NCBI RefSeq assembly: GCF_001494595.1
Contig: NZ_LN929907.1
Span: forward strand, 997,468 to 1,061,467
Direction of reading: 5' to 3'
From: Mycobacterium sp. M26
GTDB taxonomy: Bacteria; Actinomycetota; Actinomycetes; Mycobacteriales; Mycobacteriaceae
DNA length: 64,000 bases
A program made the translations under genes and the position numbers. The notes beneath the pieces were generated by a model. That model saw only the letters and a program-made list of their open reading frames with translations, made no database searches and was not told the DNA's origin. Below are positions 33,595-42,824 of the stretch, one piece after another; positions within the stretch are counted from its first letter, which is position 1, and the number at the start of each line of letters is the position of its first letter.

Positions 33595-34808
33595 CCCGCC
33601 GCCTCGCGGTACATCTGCTCGATGCGCTCGACGACGGAACTGATGGTGAATTCGCGGGCGCGGTCCCGCCCCGCTTCACCGAAGGCCGTGGCTCGCTGCG
33701 GGTCGGCCAACACCTCGGCCAGTGCGGCGGACAGCGCCGCGACGTCACCGGGGGGTACGAGCCGGCCGGTGTGCCCGTCGACCACCATGTCCACGATGCC
33801 GCCGGAGGCCGCCGCCACCACCGGCCGCCCCGCGGCCATCGCTTCGAGGACGACGGTGGGGCAGGGGTCGGCCCACACCGAGGGGACCACCACGGCGCGT
33901 GCCGACCGGAACAGTTCGACCACTTCGGCGTGCGGCAGCGGGCCGGTCCACTGGGCTCCCGGCGGGAACTGCCACTGCTCGGTAGACCGTCCGGCCAGCA
34001 CGAGTCGGGGCGGATCCGGCAGTGCCGCATAGGCATCCAGCAGAACTTGAACACCTTTGTCGGGGCTGAGGTCGCCAACGAAGAGCAGTGGTGCGTCGTC
34101 CGCGGTGGGCGGGATTTCGTCCAGGACGATCTCGTCCGGGATGAAGTTGGGGATGACGCGTGCGTTCAGGCGTGCGCGGTGCAGCCAGCCGTCACCGGGC
34201 AGTGCGACCGCCTGGGCCACCGCACTGCTGACGGCGGCGACCTTGCTGATGCCCTTGGCCCGCCGCCGTGCGGTCCACGCGTTGGCCAGGACGGTGACGG
34301 TGCCGTTCGGTAGTCCGTAATGATCGGCCGCGCACGAGAGGCAACGCCTTGGCGCCGGTCCCGGGCAGCGCTGCTTGCCATGCTCCATCAGCCTTTTGGT
34401 GGCGCAGATGTGGCTGTAGTCATGCAGCGTCATCACCAGCGGAAGCCCTGCGCGTGCCACCGGTCCCAAGGCGCTGTTGACGATCCAGTTGTGCGCGTGC
34501 ACCACATCGAAGCGTCGGCTTTCGAGCTGACGTCGGATCGCGCTGCTGACGACAGGGTCCGGCAGTGGCAGGGCATGCGGGCGTTCGGGATCGCTGTAGA
34601 GCATCGGCAGCCGAGCCGCGGCGGTGTGCACCCGGACCACCCGAACGCCCTCCTCGATCGTCTCGCCTGCGCTGGCGGCGTCGGTGGCGAAGCCGAGCAG
34701 GGTGACGTCATGTGAGCGGGATACCAAGGCGCGCGCGAGGTTCCACACGTGCCGTTCCTCGCCGCCGGACACCGGTGGCAGGAACTGGGCCAGCAGGAGA
34801 ATCCTCAT
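33591..34808 (-). CDS. GT4-family glycosyltransferase (GT-B fold)
   Basis: A 405-residue retaining glycosyltransferase. The N-domain loop FLPPVSGGEERHVWNLARAL is followed by a Cys-containing insertion (CPGPAPRRCLSCAADHYG) found in some GT4 enzymes. The C-domain has FVGDLSPDKGVQVLLDAY and the donor-binding PSVWADPCPTVVLEAMAAGRPVV (E-x7-E-like). Donor and acceptor unknown. Overlaps both neighbours by four bases within the glycan operon. Confidence 0.88.
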   Translation of the reverse strand: MRILLLAQFLPPVSGGEERHVWNLARALVSRSHDVTLLGFATDAASAGETIEEGVRVVRVHTAAARLPMLYSDPERPHALPLPDPVVSSAIRRQLESRRFDVVHAHNWIVNSALGPVARAGLPLVMTLHDYSHICATKRLMEHGKQRCPGPAPRRCLSCAADHYGLPNGTVTVLANAWTARRRAKGISKVAAVSSAVAQAVALPGDGWLHRARLNARVIPNFIPDEIVLDEIPPTADDAPLLFVGDLSPDKGVQVLLDAYAALPDPPRLVLAGRSTEQWQFPPGAQWTGPLPHAEVVELFRSARAVVVPSVWADPCPTVVLEAMAAGRPVVAAASGGIVDMVVDGHTGRLVPPGDVAALSAALAEVLADPQRATAFGEAGRDRAREFTISSVVERIEQMYREAAG

Positions 34809-35917
34809 CGGCGGACCTCCTGGTACAGCCGGAGCAACTCGTCGGCACAGTCATCCCAGGTCGCGATATGCGGCGGCGGCGTACGCGGGGCCGCCGCCAC
34901 GGCCAAGGCGGCCGCGGCGACCTGCTCGGGTGGGGCTTCCAGTGCGATCGTGGTGGCCAGGCCGGCGCGGCCGATTTCGGACAGCCCCGAGGTGTCGGCG
35001 ATGAGTGCCTTGGCGCCCGTTCCGATGGCTTCCATCACCGCCACCGGATGGGCCTCGTAGTCGCTGAGCAGGCAGACGACGTCGGAGTTGGCCACCACGT
35101 TGCCCATCTCACCGCGCTCGTCGGGGCCGTAGCCGCGGATCGACACCCGTTCTGCGACACCGAGTTCTGCCGCCATGTCCCGCAGCTCCTGCTCGTAGGG
35201 GCCACTGCCGATCAGCGCCAGCCGGGCACCGGGAGCCTGCGCGAGGATCGCGGGCAGTGCCCGCAGGATGCGGTGGTGACCCTTGTAGCGTTCCAGCCGG
35301 CCGATGGACACCAGCAGGGGATCGCCGTCGGGGACCGGTGCGGAGGTGTCGACCGGCAGCGGGTCGCAGCCGTTGCGGATCAGCCGGATCTCGGCGGCCG
35401 GGATGCCGAGTGCCTTGGCGAAGGTGTCCCGTTCGAACTCGCACACTGCCACCAGGGCCGCCGCTGAACGCAGCCGTGGCGCAATCACTTTCCATTGCAG
35501 CGAGCGGGCGGACTCCCGCAACCCTGACGAGTGGCCGCCGGTGTGGAACGTCAGCACCGTCGGGATCCGCGACCGCCTGGTCGCCGCCAGCGCCATCGGC
35601 GGTACCAGCGTGTGGACGCCCTGGATGTGGGCGACGTCGAAGTCGTGGGTGTGGCGAAGGTAGCGCGACAGGCCGGGGGCGAAGTAGTAGTCCTTCGAGC
35701 GCGGGTAGGCCGGCCAGCGCCGGACCCGGTAGCCCGCCATCATCTCGTCAGTGGGGAGTTCGCCGGAGGTGTCGGTGGTCAGCACGGTGACGTCGACGCC
35801 GCGCTCGGCCAGCCGGCGGGAGACCTCATGGATGTGGGTCTCGATTCCGCCCATGAAAGGCAGCGCGCGGGCGGCCACCATGGCGACCCGCATCCGATGT
35901 TGGGTGTGTTCGGTCAT
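34805..35917 (-). CDS. GT4-family glycosyltransferase (GT-B fold)
   Basis: ATG 35917, which overlaps the GT2 stop by four bases, gives 370 residues; the longer open frame upstream is antisense-like. It begins MRVAMVAARALPFMGGIETH a few residues in, the usual GT4 glycine loop. VSIGRLERYKGHHRILRAL opens the C-domain, and LLSDYEAHPVAVMEAIGTGA holds the donor-binding Glu pair. Probably adds a hexose to a lipid-linked or nascent glycan in the cytoplasm. Second GT4 of the operon. Confidence 0.88.
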   Translation of the reverse strand: MTEHTQHRMRVAMVAARALPFMGGIETHIHEVSRRLAERGVDVTVLTTDTSGELPTDEMMAGYRVRRWPAYPRSKDYYFAPGLSRYLRHTHDFDVAHIQGVHTLVPPMALAATRRSRIPTVLTFHTGGHSSGLRESARSLQWKVIAPRLRSAAALVAVCEFERDTFAKALGIPAAEIRLIRNGCDPLPVDTSAPVPDGDPLLVSIGRLERYKGHHRILRALPAILAQAPGARLALIGSGPYEQELRDMAAELGVAERVSIRGYGPDERGEMGNVVANSDVVCLLSDYEAHPVAVMEAIGTGAKALIADTSGLSEIGRAGLATTIALEAPPEQVAAAALAVAAAPRTPPPHIATWDDCADELLRLYQEVRR

Positions 35918-36855
35918 GAGGCCCTGCTCCGCCATGCGCCGATCCGGCCCGACGCCGTCCCGACCAGATAACCAACTGTGGTGTAGCCCAGCCCGATCAC
36001 GATCGCCGCGGCGCGCAGCAGGCCGGCGCCCTGCCCGCGGAAGGTGTCGCCGATGCCGCGCAACACCCCGGCCGGCAGGGTGACCCTGGTGTAGGTGCGC
36101 TCCGAGGACAACCCGGCACCGACGCCGACGAGCCGGGTCACCTGTGCCTTGGACAAACCCTCGGAGTAACAGCGGGTGCGGAAGTAGGAGAAGCTCTGCC
36201 GTCCGGCCGGAACATGATGCGATACCGCTGCGGTGTCGTCGAAGAGGAAAACACCGTCGGGGTTGGCCTTGTTGGCGCGGATGCAGAACTCGGTCTCTTC
36301 GCAGCCGACCGGTCGTGAGATCAGCGCTGAGCGGCCGATATCGGAGGCGAACCCGCCGTCGGCGAACAGCTGTCTGCGGAAGGAAGCGTTGGCGCCGATC
36401 ACATTTCGCACCACGCCGGGCTTCTGGCCGATGTAACTGCAGCCGATCACCCAGTCGAATTCGGGCGGCCACCAGGCGGGACGTTCGGTGGCCCACTCCG
36501 GGTCGATCCGTCCGCCGACCCCGAGTACGTCGGGGTCTTCATAGTGCCGGGCCAGACCGGCCAGCCAACCGGGCTGGGCGGCGGCATCGTCGTCGAGGAA
36601 GACCACCACATCGCCGGTGGTCAGTTCCACGCCGGTGTTGCGAGCGCCGGACAGGCCCCGCTCGTGACTGTTGGGCACCACCCGCACGTCGGGGAACCGG
36701 TCTACCAGCCGGGCCTGGAGCGCGGGATTGTGGTCGACCACAACGATGAGGTCATGTGGCGGCGGGTTCTGCGCCCGAACCGATTCCACCGACTCGAGGA
36801 TCTCCTCCCAGCGGTCCTCGGTGTACACACAGATCACCACGGCACAGCTGATCAT
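35914..36855 (-). CDS. GT2-family glycosyltransferase, glucuronosyltransferase-like
   Basis: A 313-residue inverting GT-A enzyme: VVICVYTEDRWEEILESVES, HERGLSGARNTGVELTTGDVV, and FLDDDAAAQPGWL with the DxD metal site. The segment with RPAWWPPEFDWVIGCSYIG and the VRNVIGANASFRR block recalls enzymes that transfer glucuronate to polyprenyl-phosphate-glucose (archaeal AglG type); that assignment is from memory and tentative. The C-terminal 60 residues contain a hydrophobic stretch that could attach it to the membrane. UDP-glucuronate would come from udgA. Overlaps both neighbours by four bases. Confidence 0.85.
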   Translation of the reverse strand: MISCAVVICVYTEDRWEEILESVESVRAQNPPPHDLIVVVDHNPALQARLVDRFPDVRVVPNSHERGLSGARNTGVELTTGDVVVFLDDDAAAQPGWLAGLARHYEDPDVLGVGGRIDPEWATERPAWWPPEFDWVIGCSYIGQKPGVVRNVIGANASFRRQLFADGGFASDIGRSALISRPVGCEETEFCIRANKANPDGVFLFDDTAAVSHHVPAGRQSFSYFRTRCYSEGLSKAQVTRLVGVGAGLSSERTYTRVTLPAGVLRGIGDTFRGQGAGLLRAAAIVIGLGYTTVGYLVGTASGRIGAWRSRAS

Positions 36856-39176
36856 GCGCCACCGCCCGAAGGTCGAACGTGAACGGCCGCCGGATCATCG
36901 AGGATCTCGTGGACCCTGATGCTGTCGCGCACGGCGGCGTCGACAATGGCGACGGCAAGCACACCCGAAATGGGAATCGCCAGGAGGACGCCCTGCCCGA
37001 CGCGGCGCCACTGCACCCGGTCCCAGCCGGCCCGGATCAGCGCTGCGGTTCGGCGCGGGTTGGATACCACCACGATCGCGATCAGCACTCCGACCGTGAT
37101 CGGTGTCAGCCAGATGTGCAGAAGTAGCAGGATGATCGAGACCAGCACCGCGCCGGCGACCGTGATCGCGAACATCAGGGCCGGTCCGGCCGCGTCGTAC
37201 CAGCGCCGTACCCCGGATCCGATCCGGGCGCCCAATGGGCTTCGCCCGATGCCGGTGATCGCGAGCCCGCCGAGGACGCCGATGAGCAGTTGCGTCAGCA
37301 GACTGACGTGTGGCGTCTGCCCGTACCAACCATTGCGCGCCTCCGGCACCCCAAGCCCTTTCAAGTCGTAGATCGAGACCGGCCCGTGCCGGTACACGAG
37401 TTGAATGCCGGGAACGGTATCGAATTTGGTGAGCTCCCAGTCGGTGAGTTGCTGGATTTCCGGAGTCTCGCCGCTGACGAAGTACGAACCCAGATGCGGT
37501 AACTCCTCGGCCATCCGGCGATCGACGTAGAGGTAGCGCAACCGCAGTCCGCGGGCGGTGTCGGTCTGGGCCTGGTTCCAGTCATCGGCGAAGTACAGCG
37601 AGGGAACGTCGAGTTCGAGGTCTTCGTCCTTCATGACCGGCCACAGGCCCGCTCCGGAGGCGAACAAGGTCGAGCTGACCCGGTCTGCGCCCATGCGGCT
37701 ACCCGGTTGCAGGTTGTCGCGGGACCAGGCGACCGCGGCCAGCGTCTCGGAATCCATCGAACGACTGTCCGCGGCAACAAGGTAGGGCCCTGGCAGGCGT
37801 GACCACGTGGGTCCGCTGCCCAGGATGTATCCGCCGACGAACATCAGCGAGGCCAGCACGATGGCCACGGCTCGTCCGGCCGGTGCCCGCCGGGACTTCG
37901 AGTGCCGGGAGTCATGCCACCAGAACCGCACCGCGAAGTGGCCCACCAGAAGGCTGAACGGCAGGAACAGGAAACTGCTGGACCGGTCGAAGATTTCACC
38001 GCCCTTGGGCACCACCCGGGCAGCCATCAGAACCGGGAGAAGGCAGACCAGGAACAACAGCAGCAGGGACGGCAGCCAGCGCCGGGGACGGTGTTCACGC
38101 GGGCCGATCAGCCGTCGGCCCCACCAGTTGAATGCGTAGATTGCCAATGCCAGAACGGCGAGTGCGAGCGCTATCGCATAGTAGAGCAACAGGATTCGTT
38201 CCCACAGCGGCAGCACCGACCCGCCGGAATCATGGAAGGGCTTGCGCCGCAACCCACCTGAGAGCTGCGCGGCGACGTCGTCGACGATGGGCCCGAAGTA
38301 GCCCTGTAGCAGCGACCACTGCACCATCGCCCACGCCAGCGTCGACGCCACGGCAACCAGCGCGCCGTAGCAGACCCGAATGCGAGCCTGGCCGTGTTCG
38401 ACCACGGTCCACAGCACCAGGAACACCGCGGTGAGGAAGCTGGTGATGTGGTGGGTGACCGCCACACCGAACAAACAGACAGTGGCTCCGAGGAACAGCG
38501 GGACGGGATTGTCGGCGAACCGAGCCCTGGCAAGCAGACTCACGGCCGCCAGGGCCAGGGGCAGAGCCAGTGTCTGGTAGGCGAACTGGGAATTGAAGAA
38601 CACGAACTGCGGCGACACCGCGTAGGCCGCCACGGCCAGTCCGCCGGCCCGCGCGTCACCCGTCAGTTGTTCGACGGCATCACAGAGCACGGTGACCAGT
38701 AGCAGCCGGCAGATGAACACCACCACGACGGCAGCCGCCATGGCCGGCAGACCGATCTGGTGCAAGAGCACGGTGAGCGCCTCAAGCCCCGGATACTGCG
38801 GGCTGACCCCGAGCAGCGGGTTGGCTTCGAAGAGGCGGTGCGAGGAGATGATGTCGCCCAGCGTGCGCATGTGGAGTTGCTCGTCGAACCCGGTGAACAG
38901 CAACGGGTTGGTGGCATGCCACATCAGTGCCGGAGTCAGGCCGAGGCAGACGACAGCGGTGTTGCGTGCCGCGCGGGTCAACACCGGCCGGGTCAGGACA
39001 TAGAGCGCACTGCCGAACGCCAGGGCGAATGCGGCAACGGAGATGACTTCGGCGATTCCGTCCTGGCCCCGTTGCGCCAGCAGGATGGCGCCGACCTGAA
39101 GGGCCAGCGCCAGCGTCTGCCAGGCGACAAGAATCACGGTGTCATCATGAGTGTCCTGGGCCGCTGCCGCTGTCAC
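36852..39176 (-). CDS. large polytopic membrane protein, GT-C-type glycosyltransferase or polymerase
   Basis: A 774-residue protein, first gene of the glycan operon. It has about twelve or more helices. An early extracytoplasmic loop, FTGFDEQLHMRTLGDIISSH, has an acidic pair like the catalytic loop of GT-C enzymes, and NPLLGVSPQYPGLEAL is also common there. A soluble loop of about 130 residues (about 470-600) lies between the two helix bundles. GT-C enzymes use polyprenyl-phosphate sugars outside the membrane, so it may build or polymerise the glycan after flipping. The GTG start lacks a clear ribosome-binding site; the next possible start is about 13 codons in. Confidence 0.75.
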   Translation of the reverse strand: MTAAAAQDTHDDTVILVAWQTLALALQVGAILLAQRGQDGIAEVISVAAFALAFGSALYVLTRPVLTRAARNTAVVCLGLTPALMWHATNPLLFTGFDEQLHMRTLGDIISSHRLFEANPLLGVSPQYPGLEALTVLLHQIGLPAMAAAVVVVFICRLLLVTVLCDAVEQLTGDARAGGLAVAAYAVSPQFVFFNSQFAYQTLALPLALAAVSLLARARFADNPVPLFLGATVCLFGVAVTHHITSFLTAVFLVLWTVVEHGQARIRVCYGALVAVASTLAWAMVQWSLLQGYFGPIVDDVAAQLSGGLRRKPFHDSGGSVLPLWERILLLYYAIALALAVLALAIYAFNWWGRRLIGPREHRPRRWLPSLLLLFLVCLLPVLMAARVVPKGGEIFDRSSSFLFLPFSLLVGHFAVRFWWHDSRHSKSRRAPAGRAVAIVLASLMFVGGYILGSGPTWSRLPGPYLVAADSRSMDSETLAAVAWSRDNLQPGSRMGADRVSSTLFASGAGLWPVMKDEDLELDVPSLYFADDWNQAQTDTARGLRLRYLYVDRRMAEELPHLGSYFVSGETPEIQQLTDWELTKFDTVPGIQLVYRHGPVSIYDLKGLGVPEARNGWYGQTPHVSLLTQLLIGVLGGLAITGIGRSPLGARIGSGVRRWYDAAGPALMFAITVAGAVLVSIILLLLHIWLTPITVGVLIAIVVVSNPRRTAALIRAGWDRVQWRRVGQGVLLAIPISGVLAVAIVDAAVRDSIRVHEILDDPAAVHVRPSGGGA

Positions 39177-39464
39177 TTTCGCAGGTCGGGCGCGTCGGCG
39201 GCCCCGTTCACCCGCCGCGGCCGGTGATGGCGCGATTGCTCATGGATCGATGACGCCCAACCGTTGCAGCGCGCGCCGGGCAGCGGCGATCAGCCCTCGT
39301 TCGCCCAACGGCACAGTGGCACTGGCATATCGACCTGGGATGTGCTGGGAAAAGTCCGTTCGGACCTCGCTACCGCAAACGAAGGCTCACCAAACTTAGC
39401 GGCCGGTGCGCTCGTCGCGATCGCAATCAGTTTTCGTGGGAACGGGATTCGCTGGCCTAGAGGG
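39177..39464. other. 288-base intergenic region with a possible gene remnant
   Basis: Between the SDR and the glycan operon. On the minus strand, 39386 down to 39240 is an open stretch of 48 codons without a start codon. It reads as ordinary protein (for example FSQHIPGRYASATVPLGERG, then an Arg/Leu-rich helix ending LGVIDP) and has a normal stop. It may be the 3' remnant of a deleted gene. No convincing promoter for the glycan operon was found here. Confidence 0.35.
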
Positions 39465-40322
39465 TCACTCGGTGAAGCTGGTGAACTGCCTACTGCGCCA
39501 AAGGTAGGGCACCAGGCGCCGGACCGGCACGGTTCTTGGCCAGTCGTCGGCGCGGAAGTAGGCATCCGACCCGCCGTCGACGAACACGATGCTGCCGCAC
39601 AGGAAGTCCGCGGACGGTGACAGCATGAACACCACCCAGTCGGCCAGCTGCCCAGGGTCGCCGAATCCGCCGATCGGAACCGGGAAGGCCCGGATCATCT
39701 TGGCCTCCTTCGGGGTGGCCAGTTGGCCCTCGAGCAGCGGGGTCAGAATCGCCCCCGGCGCCAGGGCATTGAGCCGGATGCCGGCCCCGGCCCACTCGCG
39801 GGTCACCGCCTGCCGGCGCAACCACCGGCTGACCGCGATCTTGGAGGCGGCGTAGGCCATTGCAGGGGCGTTGCGGCCGAAGAACCGCACGGCGCGCACC
39901 GCCTTCTCAGCGTCCCCGCTGAGCAGGGCGTTGACCGCTCGTTTGGGTACCGCGGGCACGGTCGTCGTCGAGTTACTCGAGAAGACGACAACCTTGGCCC
40001 GGTCTGTGGCGGCCAGGGCCGAACGCCAGGCCGTCAGCAATTCGACGACGCCGAAATAGTTGACCTGCACGATCAGCCGGGAGCGGTCGGCGCCGGGCGT
40101 CGGACCGAGTCCGGCTGCCAGCACCGCCCCGTCGAGGCGGCCGCCGCTGGCGGCCAGTACCGCGTCGGCGGCCGACCGCCGCCCGGCCGGGGTGGACAGG
40201 TCGGCCACCACGTCGGCGCCCTTGATGTCGACGGTGATGACGGTATGCCCGTCGGCCTGAAGCTTCTCGACGACGGCACGGCCCATGCCGGAGGCCGAAC
40301 CGGTGACTGCGTAGGTACCCAC
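39465..40322 (-). CDS. short-chain dehydrogenase/reductase
   Basis: GTG 40322 gives 285 residues. Rossmann signatures are VTGSASGMGRAV (GxxxGxG), ITVDIKGADVVADL, an altered NAG region (LAAGLGPTPG) and the catalytic YAASK. A C-terminal GGFGDPGQLADWVVFMLS segment and SIVFVDGGSDAYFR are typical of this subgroup of mycobacterial SDRs (coniferyl-alcohol-dehydrogenase-like). Uses NAD(P); substrate unknown. Divergent from the LLM gene with only 43 bases between starts. Confidence 0.88.
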   Translation of the reverse strand: MGTYAVTGSASGMGRAVVEKLQADGHTVITVDIKGADVVADLSTPAGRRSAADAVLAASGGRLDGAVLAAGLGPTPGADRSRLIVQVNYFGVVELLTAWRSALAATDRAKVVVFSSNSTTTVPAVPKRAVNALLSGDAEKAVRAVRFFGRNAPAMAYAASKIAVSRWLRRQAVTREWAGAGIRLNALAPGAILTPLLEGQLATPKEAKMIRAFPVPIGGFGDPGQLADWVVFMLSPSADFLCGSIVFVDGGSDAYFRADDWPRTVPVRRLVPYLWRSRQFTSFTE

Positions 40323-40365
40323 GTTTGAGACCTTAGGCGCTCGGCATTCGCGTACTGTCCGCTGC
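40323..40365. promoter_or_regulatory. back-to-back leaderless promoters
   Basis: The 43-base divergent gap has TAAGGT on the minus strand (40330-40335) seven bases before GTG 40322, and TACTGT on the plus strand (40353-40358) seven bases before GTG 40366. Neither gene has a ribosome-binding site, so both transcripts are probably leaderless. Confidence 0.5.
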
Positions 40366-41391
40366 GTGCACGTCGACGTGATGACCACTGCTCTTCCGCT
40401 CGGCCAGATCGGCGCCCTGGCCGCCCGCACACAGGCGGCCGGGTTCTCCGGGATGCTGTTCACCGAGACAGGTCGCACCCCCTATCTGAACGCCGCGGTG
40501 GCCTCCCAGGCCGCACCCGGACTCCAGCTATCCACCGGTGTGGCCGTGGCGTTCCCGCGCAGCCCCTTCATCACCGCGGCGACCGCGTGGGAGCTTCAGG
40601 AGGCTACGTCCGGGAAGTTCCGGCTCGGGCTGGGCACCCAGGTCCGCACCCATGTGGTGCGCCGGTACAGCACCGAGTTCGAACGTCCGGGCCCCCGCCT
40701 GCGTGATTACGTGCTGGCCGTCAAAGCCTGTTTCGCGGCGTTCCGCACCGGCAAACTCGACCACCACGGGGAGTTCTACAACCTGGACTTCATCACCCCG
40801 CAGTGGAGCGCAGGACCCATTGACGCCCCCGATCCCAAGGTCGATATCGCCGCGGTCAACCCGTGGATGTTGCGGATGGCCGGTGAGGTGGCCGACGGCG
40901 TTCATGTTCATCCGATTGGGGAGCCCGGTTACCTTGCCCGCCATGTCGTCCCGAAAGTCGGTGAGGGCGCGGCGATATCGGGCCGGTCGGCCGCCGATGT
41001 CGCGCTGATCGTGCCGGTGATGACGATCGCCGGTGATACCGACGAGGAACGTGACGCCGAGCGTGAATCGGTGCGAGCCAGCCTGAGCTTCTACGGCAGC
41101 ACCCCCAACTACGCCTTCATCTGGGACGAAGCCGGTTTCGAGGGCACGACGGCCCGGATCCGGGAGAAGCAGAAGGCGGGCGACTTCGCCGGGATGGCCG
41201 CTCAGATCACCGACGACCACATCGCCGTCTTCGCCACCGAGTCGACGTGGGACGGCCTCGCCGACGCGCTGGCCGCCAAATACGCCGGGATCGCGAGCCG
41301 CATCGTGCTCTACAACGCGGTGGGAGCGAGCCCGCAGCGGTTCGAGCGTTACGGAGAGGTCGCCCGGCGCCTGTCAGCCATCGCGGGGTAG
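40366..41391 (+). CDS. LLM-class F420-dependent oxidoreductase
   Basis: A 341-residue luciferase-like TIM barrel (TIGR03617-like). Blocks are TTALPLGQIGALAARTQAAG, GVAVAFPRSPFITAATAWEL, GKFRLGLGTQVRTHVVRRY and GVHVHPIGEPGYL. Probably binds F420. Substrate unknown. Starts at GTG 40366 on a likely leaderless transcript, divergent from the SDR. Confidence 0.87.
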   Translation: MHVDVMTTALPLGQIGALAARTQAAGFSGMLFTETGRTPYLNAAVASQAAPGLQLSTGVAVAFPRSPFITAATAWELQEATSGKFRLGLGTQVRTHVVRRYSTEFERPGPRLRDYVLAVKACFAAFRTGKLDHHGEFYNLDFITPQWSAGPIDAPDPKVDIAAVNPWMLRMAGEVADGVHVHPIGEPGYLARHVVPKVGEGAAISGRSAADVALIVPVMTIAGDTDEERDAERESVRASLSFYGSTPNYAFIWDEAGFEGTTARIREKQKAGDFAGMAAQITDDHIAVFATESTWDGLADALAAKYAGIASRIVLYNAVGASPQRFERYGEVARRLSAIAG

Positions 41392-41426
41392 GCCGCATTT
41401 TCCGGCTGTCGCGGTAACCTGCCGCC

Positions 41427-42047
41427 ATGCGTACCGTCGAGGTCTTCGCCGATGTCCTGTGCCCGTTCACCCACGCGGGCCTGCACACCCTGATCGACCG
41501 TCGTACCGCGCTGGGGCACACCGAGCCGCGGCTGAACATCCGGGCGTGGCCGCTGGAACTGATCAACGGTGCACCGCTGGACGCCCACCACATCGGTGCC
41601 GAGATCACCGCGCTGCGTGCCTCGGTCCGTCCCGACCTCTTCGCAGGCTTCTCGACCGCCACGTTCCCGAGGACGTCGATGACCGCGTTCGCGCTGACCT
41701 CAGCCGCGGCCAGGACCGGAGATGCGGTGCTTGTCGAGGAGGTCGGCATGGCGTTGCGTGACGCCGTCTTCGAACAGGGCCTGGATGTCGGTGAGCCCGA
41801 CGTCGTGGCGCCGATCGCTGCGCGCTTCGGTCTTGAGCCTCTTGATGCGGAGGCGACTTCTGCTGCGGTGCAGGCAGATTGGGATGAGGGGCGGGCGCGC
41901 GGGGTCATCGGGTCGCCGCACTTCTTCACCGCCGACGGCGAGAGCAGGTTCTGTCCGGTCCTCGACATCAGCCGTGACGATGTGGGCAACTTCGTCATCG
42001 CCTGGAAGCAGGGGACGGAAGCCTTCGTCGAGAGCCTGTTGGGGTGA
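41427..42047 (+). CDS. DsbA-like thioredoxin-fold oxidoreductase (FrnE/HCCA-isomerase type)
   Basis: A 206-residue protein with the DsbA thioredoxin fold and helical insertion. The active-site position reads CPFTHAG, so only the first Cys of a CxxC is kept. This is common in the 2-hydroxychromene-carboxylate isomerase/FrnE group and argues against disulfide exchange. GVIGSPHFF holds the conserved cis-Pro region. No signal peptide, so cytoplasmic. The stop is four bases before the next start, so probably one operon with the GAP-family gene. Confidence 0.8.
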   Translation: MRTVEVFADVLCPFTHAGLHTLIDRRTALGHTEPRLNIRAWPLELINGAPLDAHHIGAEITALRASVRPDLFAGFSTATFPRTSMTAFALTSAAARTGDAVLVEEVGMALRDAVFEQGLDVGEPDVVAPIAARFGLEPLDAEATSAAVQADWDEGRARGVIGSPHFFTADGESRFCPVLDISRDDVGNFVIAWKQGTEAFVESLLG

Positions 42048-42051
42048 GCCG

Positions 42052-42816
42052 ATGAGCACACACTTCGCTGTTCTGGCGACTCTGGCGCTGGCGATCCTGT
42101 TCAGCCCCGAGACGCTGGTGCTGGGGCTGGTGGTCGCCAGTGACAAGAAGGTGCCCCGGCAGGCGGCGATCGCGTTCGCCGCCGGCGGGATCGCGGGCAT
42201 CGCCTTCGCCACCGGAATCGGGATCCTGCTGGCTCACCTGTCCGGCGCCGGTTCGGCGTCAGCCGCCCATCACGACACCTGGGGCGGTTTCATCCTGCGG
42301 GTGGTCATCGCGGCAGCGTTGCTCACCATCGGTGTCTATCGGGCGATCGGCGCCATCCGGCACAAACCGATCGCCGATGTCTCCGAGCCCGATCGCAAAA
42401 CGAGCCGGTTACGGGCCCGGCTCACCGAACGCTTCCCGGCGGCCATGCACCGCTTGGATCCCTCGGCGGACCTCACGCCGCGACAACGCATCGGCCGAGC
42501 CGTCTTCGCCGGTTTCGCGATCTGCGGGCTGCACCCCAAGGTCTTTCCGATCGCCATCGCGGCGGGCCACCAGATCCTGGAGATCAGCGACGGCCCGCAC
42601 CGCAGCCTCGGGGTGGTGATGTTCGCGGCCATCGCGGTGGTGCCCGCACTGGCGCCCGCCGTCATCGAACTCGTCCGGCCGGGGGCGTCGGGCCGGATCA
42701 AGGACGGCTACGAGCGCATCATGAAGGTCCACGGCCGATGGGTTGTCGCGGTTCTCCTGCTGGCAGCGGGAGCGTTCGTGGCGTACAACGCAGTCATCCA
42801 CCTACCAGCACACTGA
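42052..42816 (+). CDS. GAP-family (LysE-like) polytopic membrane protein
   Basis: ATG 42052 gives 254 residues with six or so membrane helices. The opening LATLALAILFSPETLVLGLVV and the central GLHPKVFPIAIAAGH are typical of the mycobacterial GAP/Sap family (named after a glycopeptidolipid-addressing protein) and its LysE relatives. A cytoplasmic loop of about 50 residues separates the two halves. Transported substrate unknown. Second member at 61600. The next gene starts nine bases downstream. Confidence 0.78.
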   Translation: MSTHFAVLATLALAILFSPETLVLGLVVASDKKVPRQAAIAFAAGGIAGIAFATGIGILLAHLSGAGSASAAHHDTWGGFILRVVIAAALLTIGVYRAIGAIRHKPIADVSEPDRKTSRLRARLTERFPAAMHRLDPSADLTPRQRIGRAVFAGFAICGLHPKVFPIAIAAGHQILEISDGPHRSLGVVMFAAIAVVPALAPAVIELVRPGASGRIKDGYERIMKVHGRWVVAVLLLAAGAFVAYNAVIHLPAH

Positions 42817-42824
42817 CGTGCGTC

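Noticed and set aside
42738..42824. Earlier start for the MFS transporter
   Set aside because: The added residues overlap the upstream GAP-family gene and are not hydrophobic or family-like; GTG 42825 fits better.
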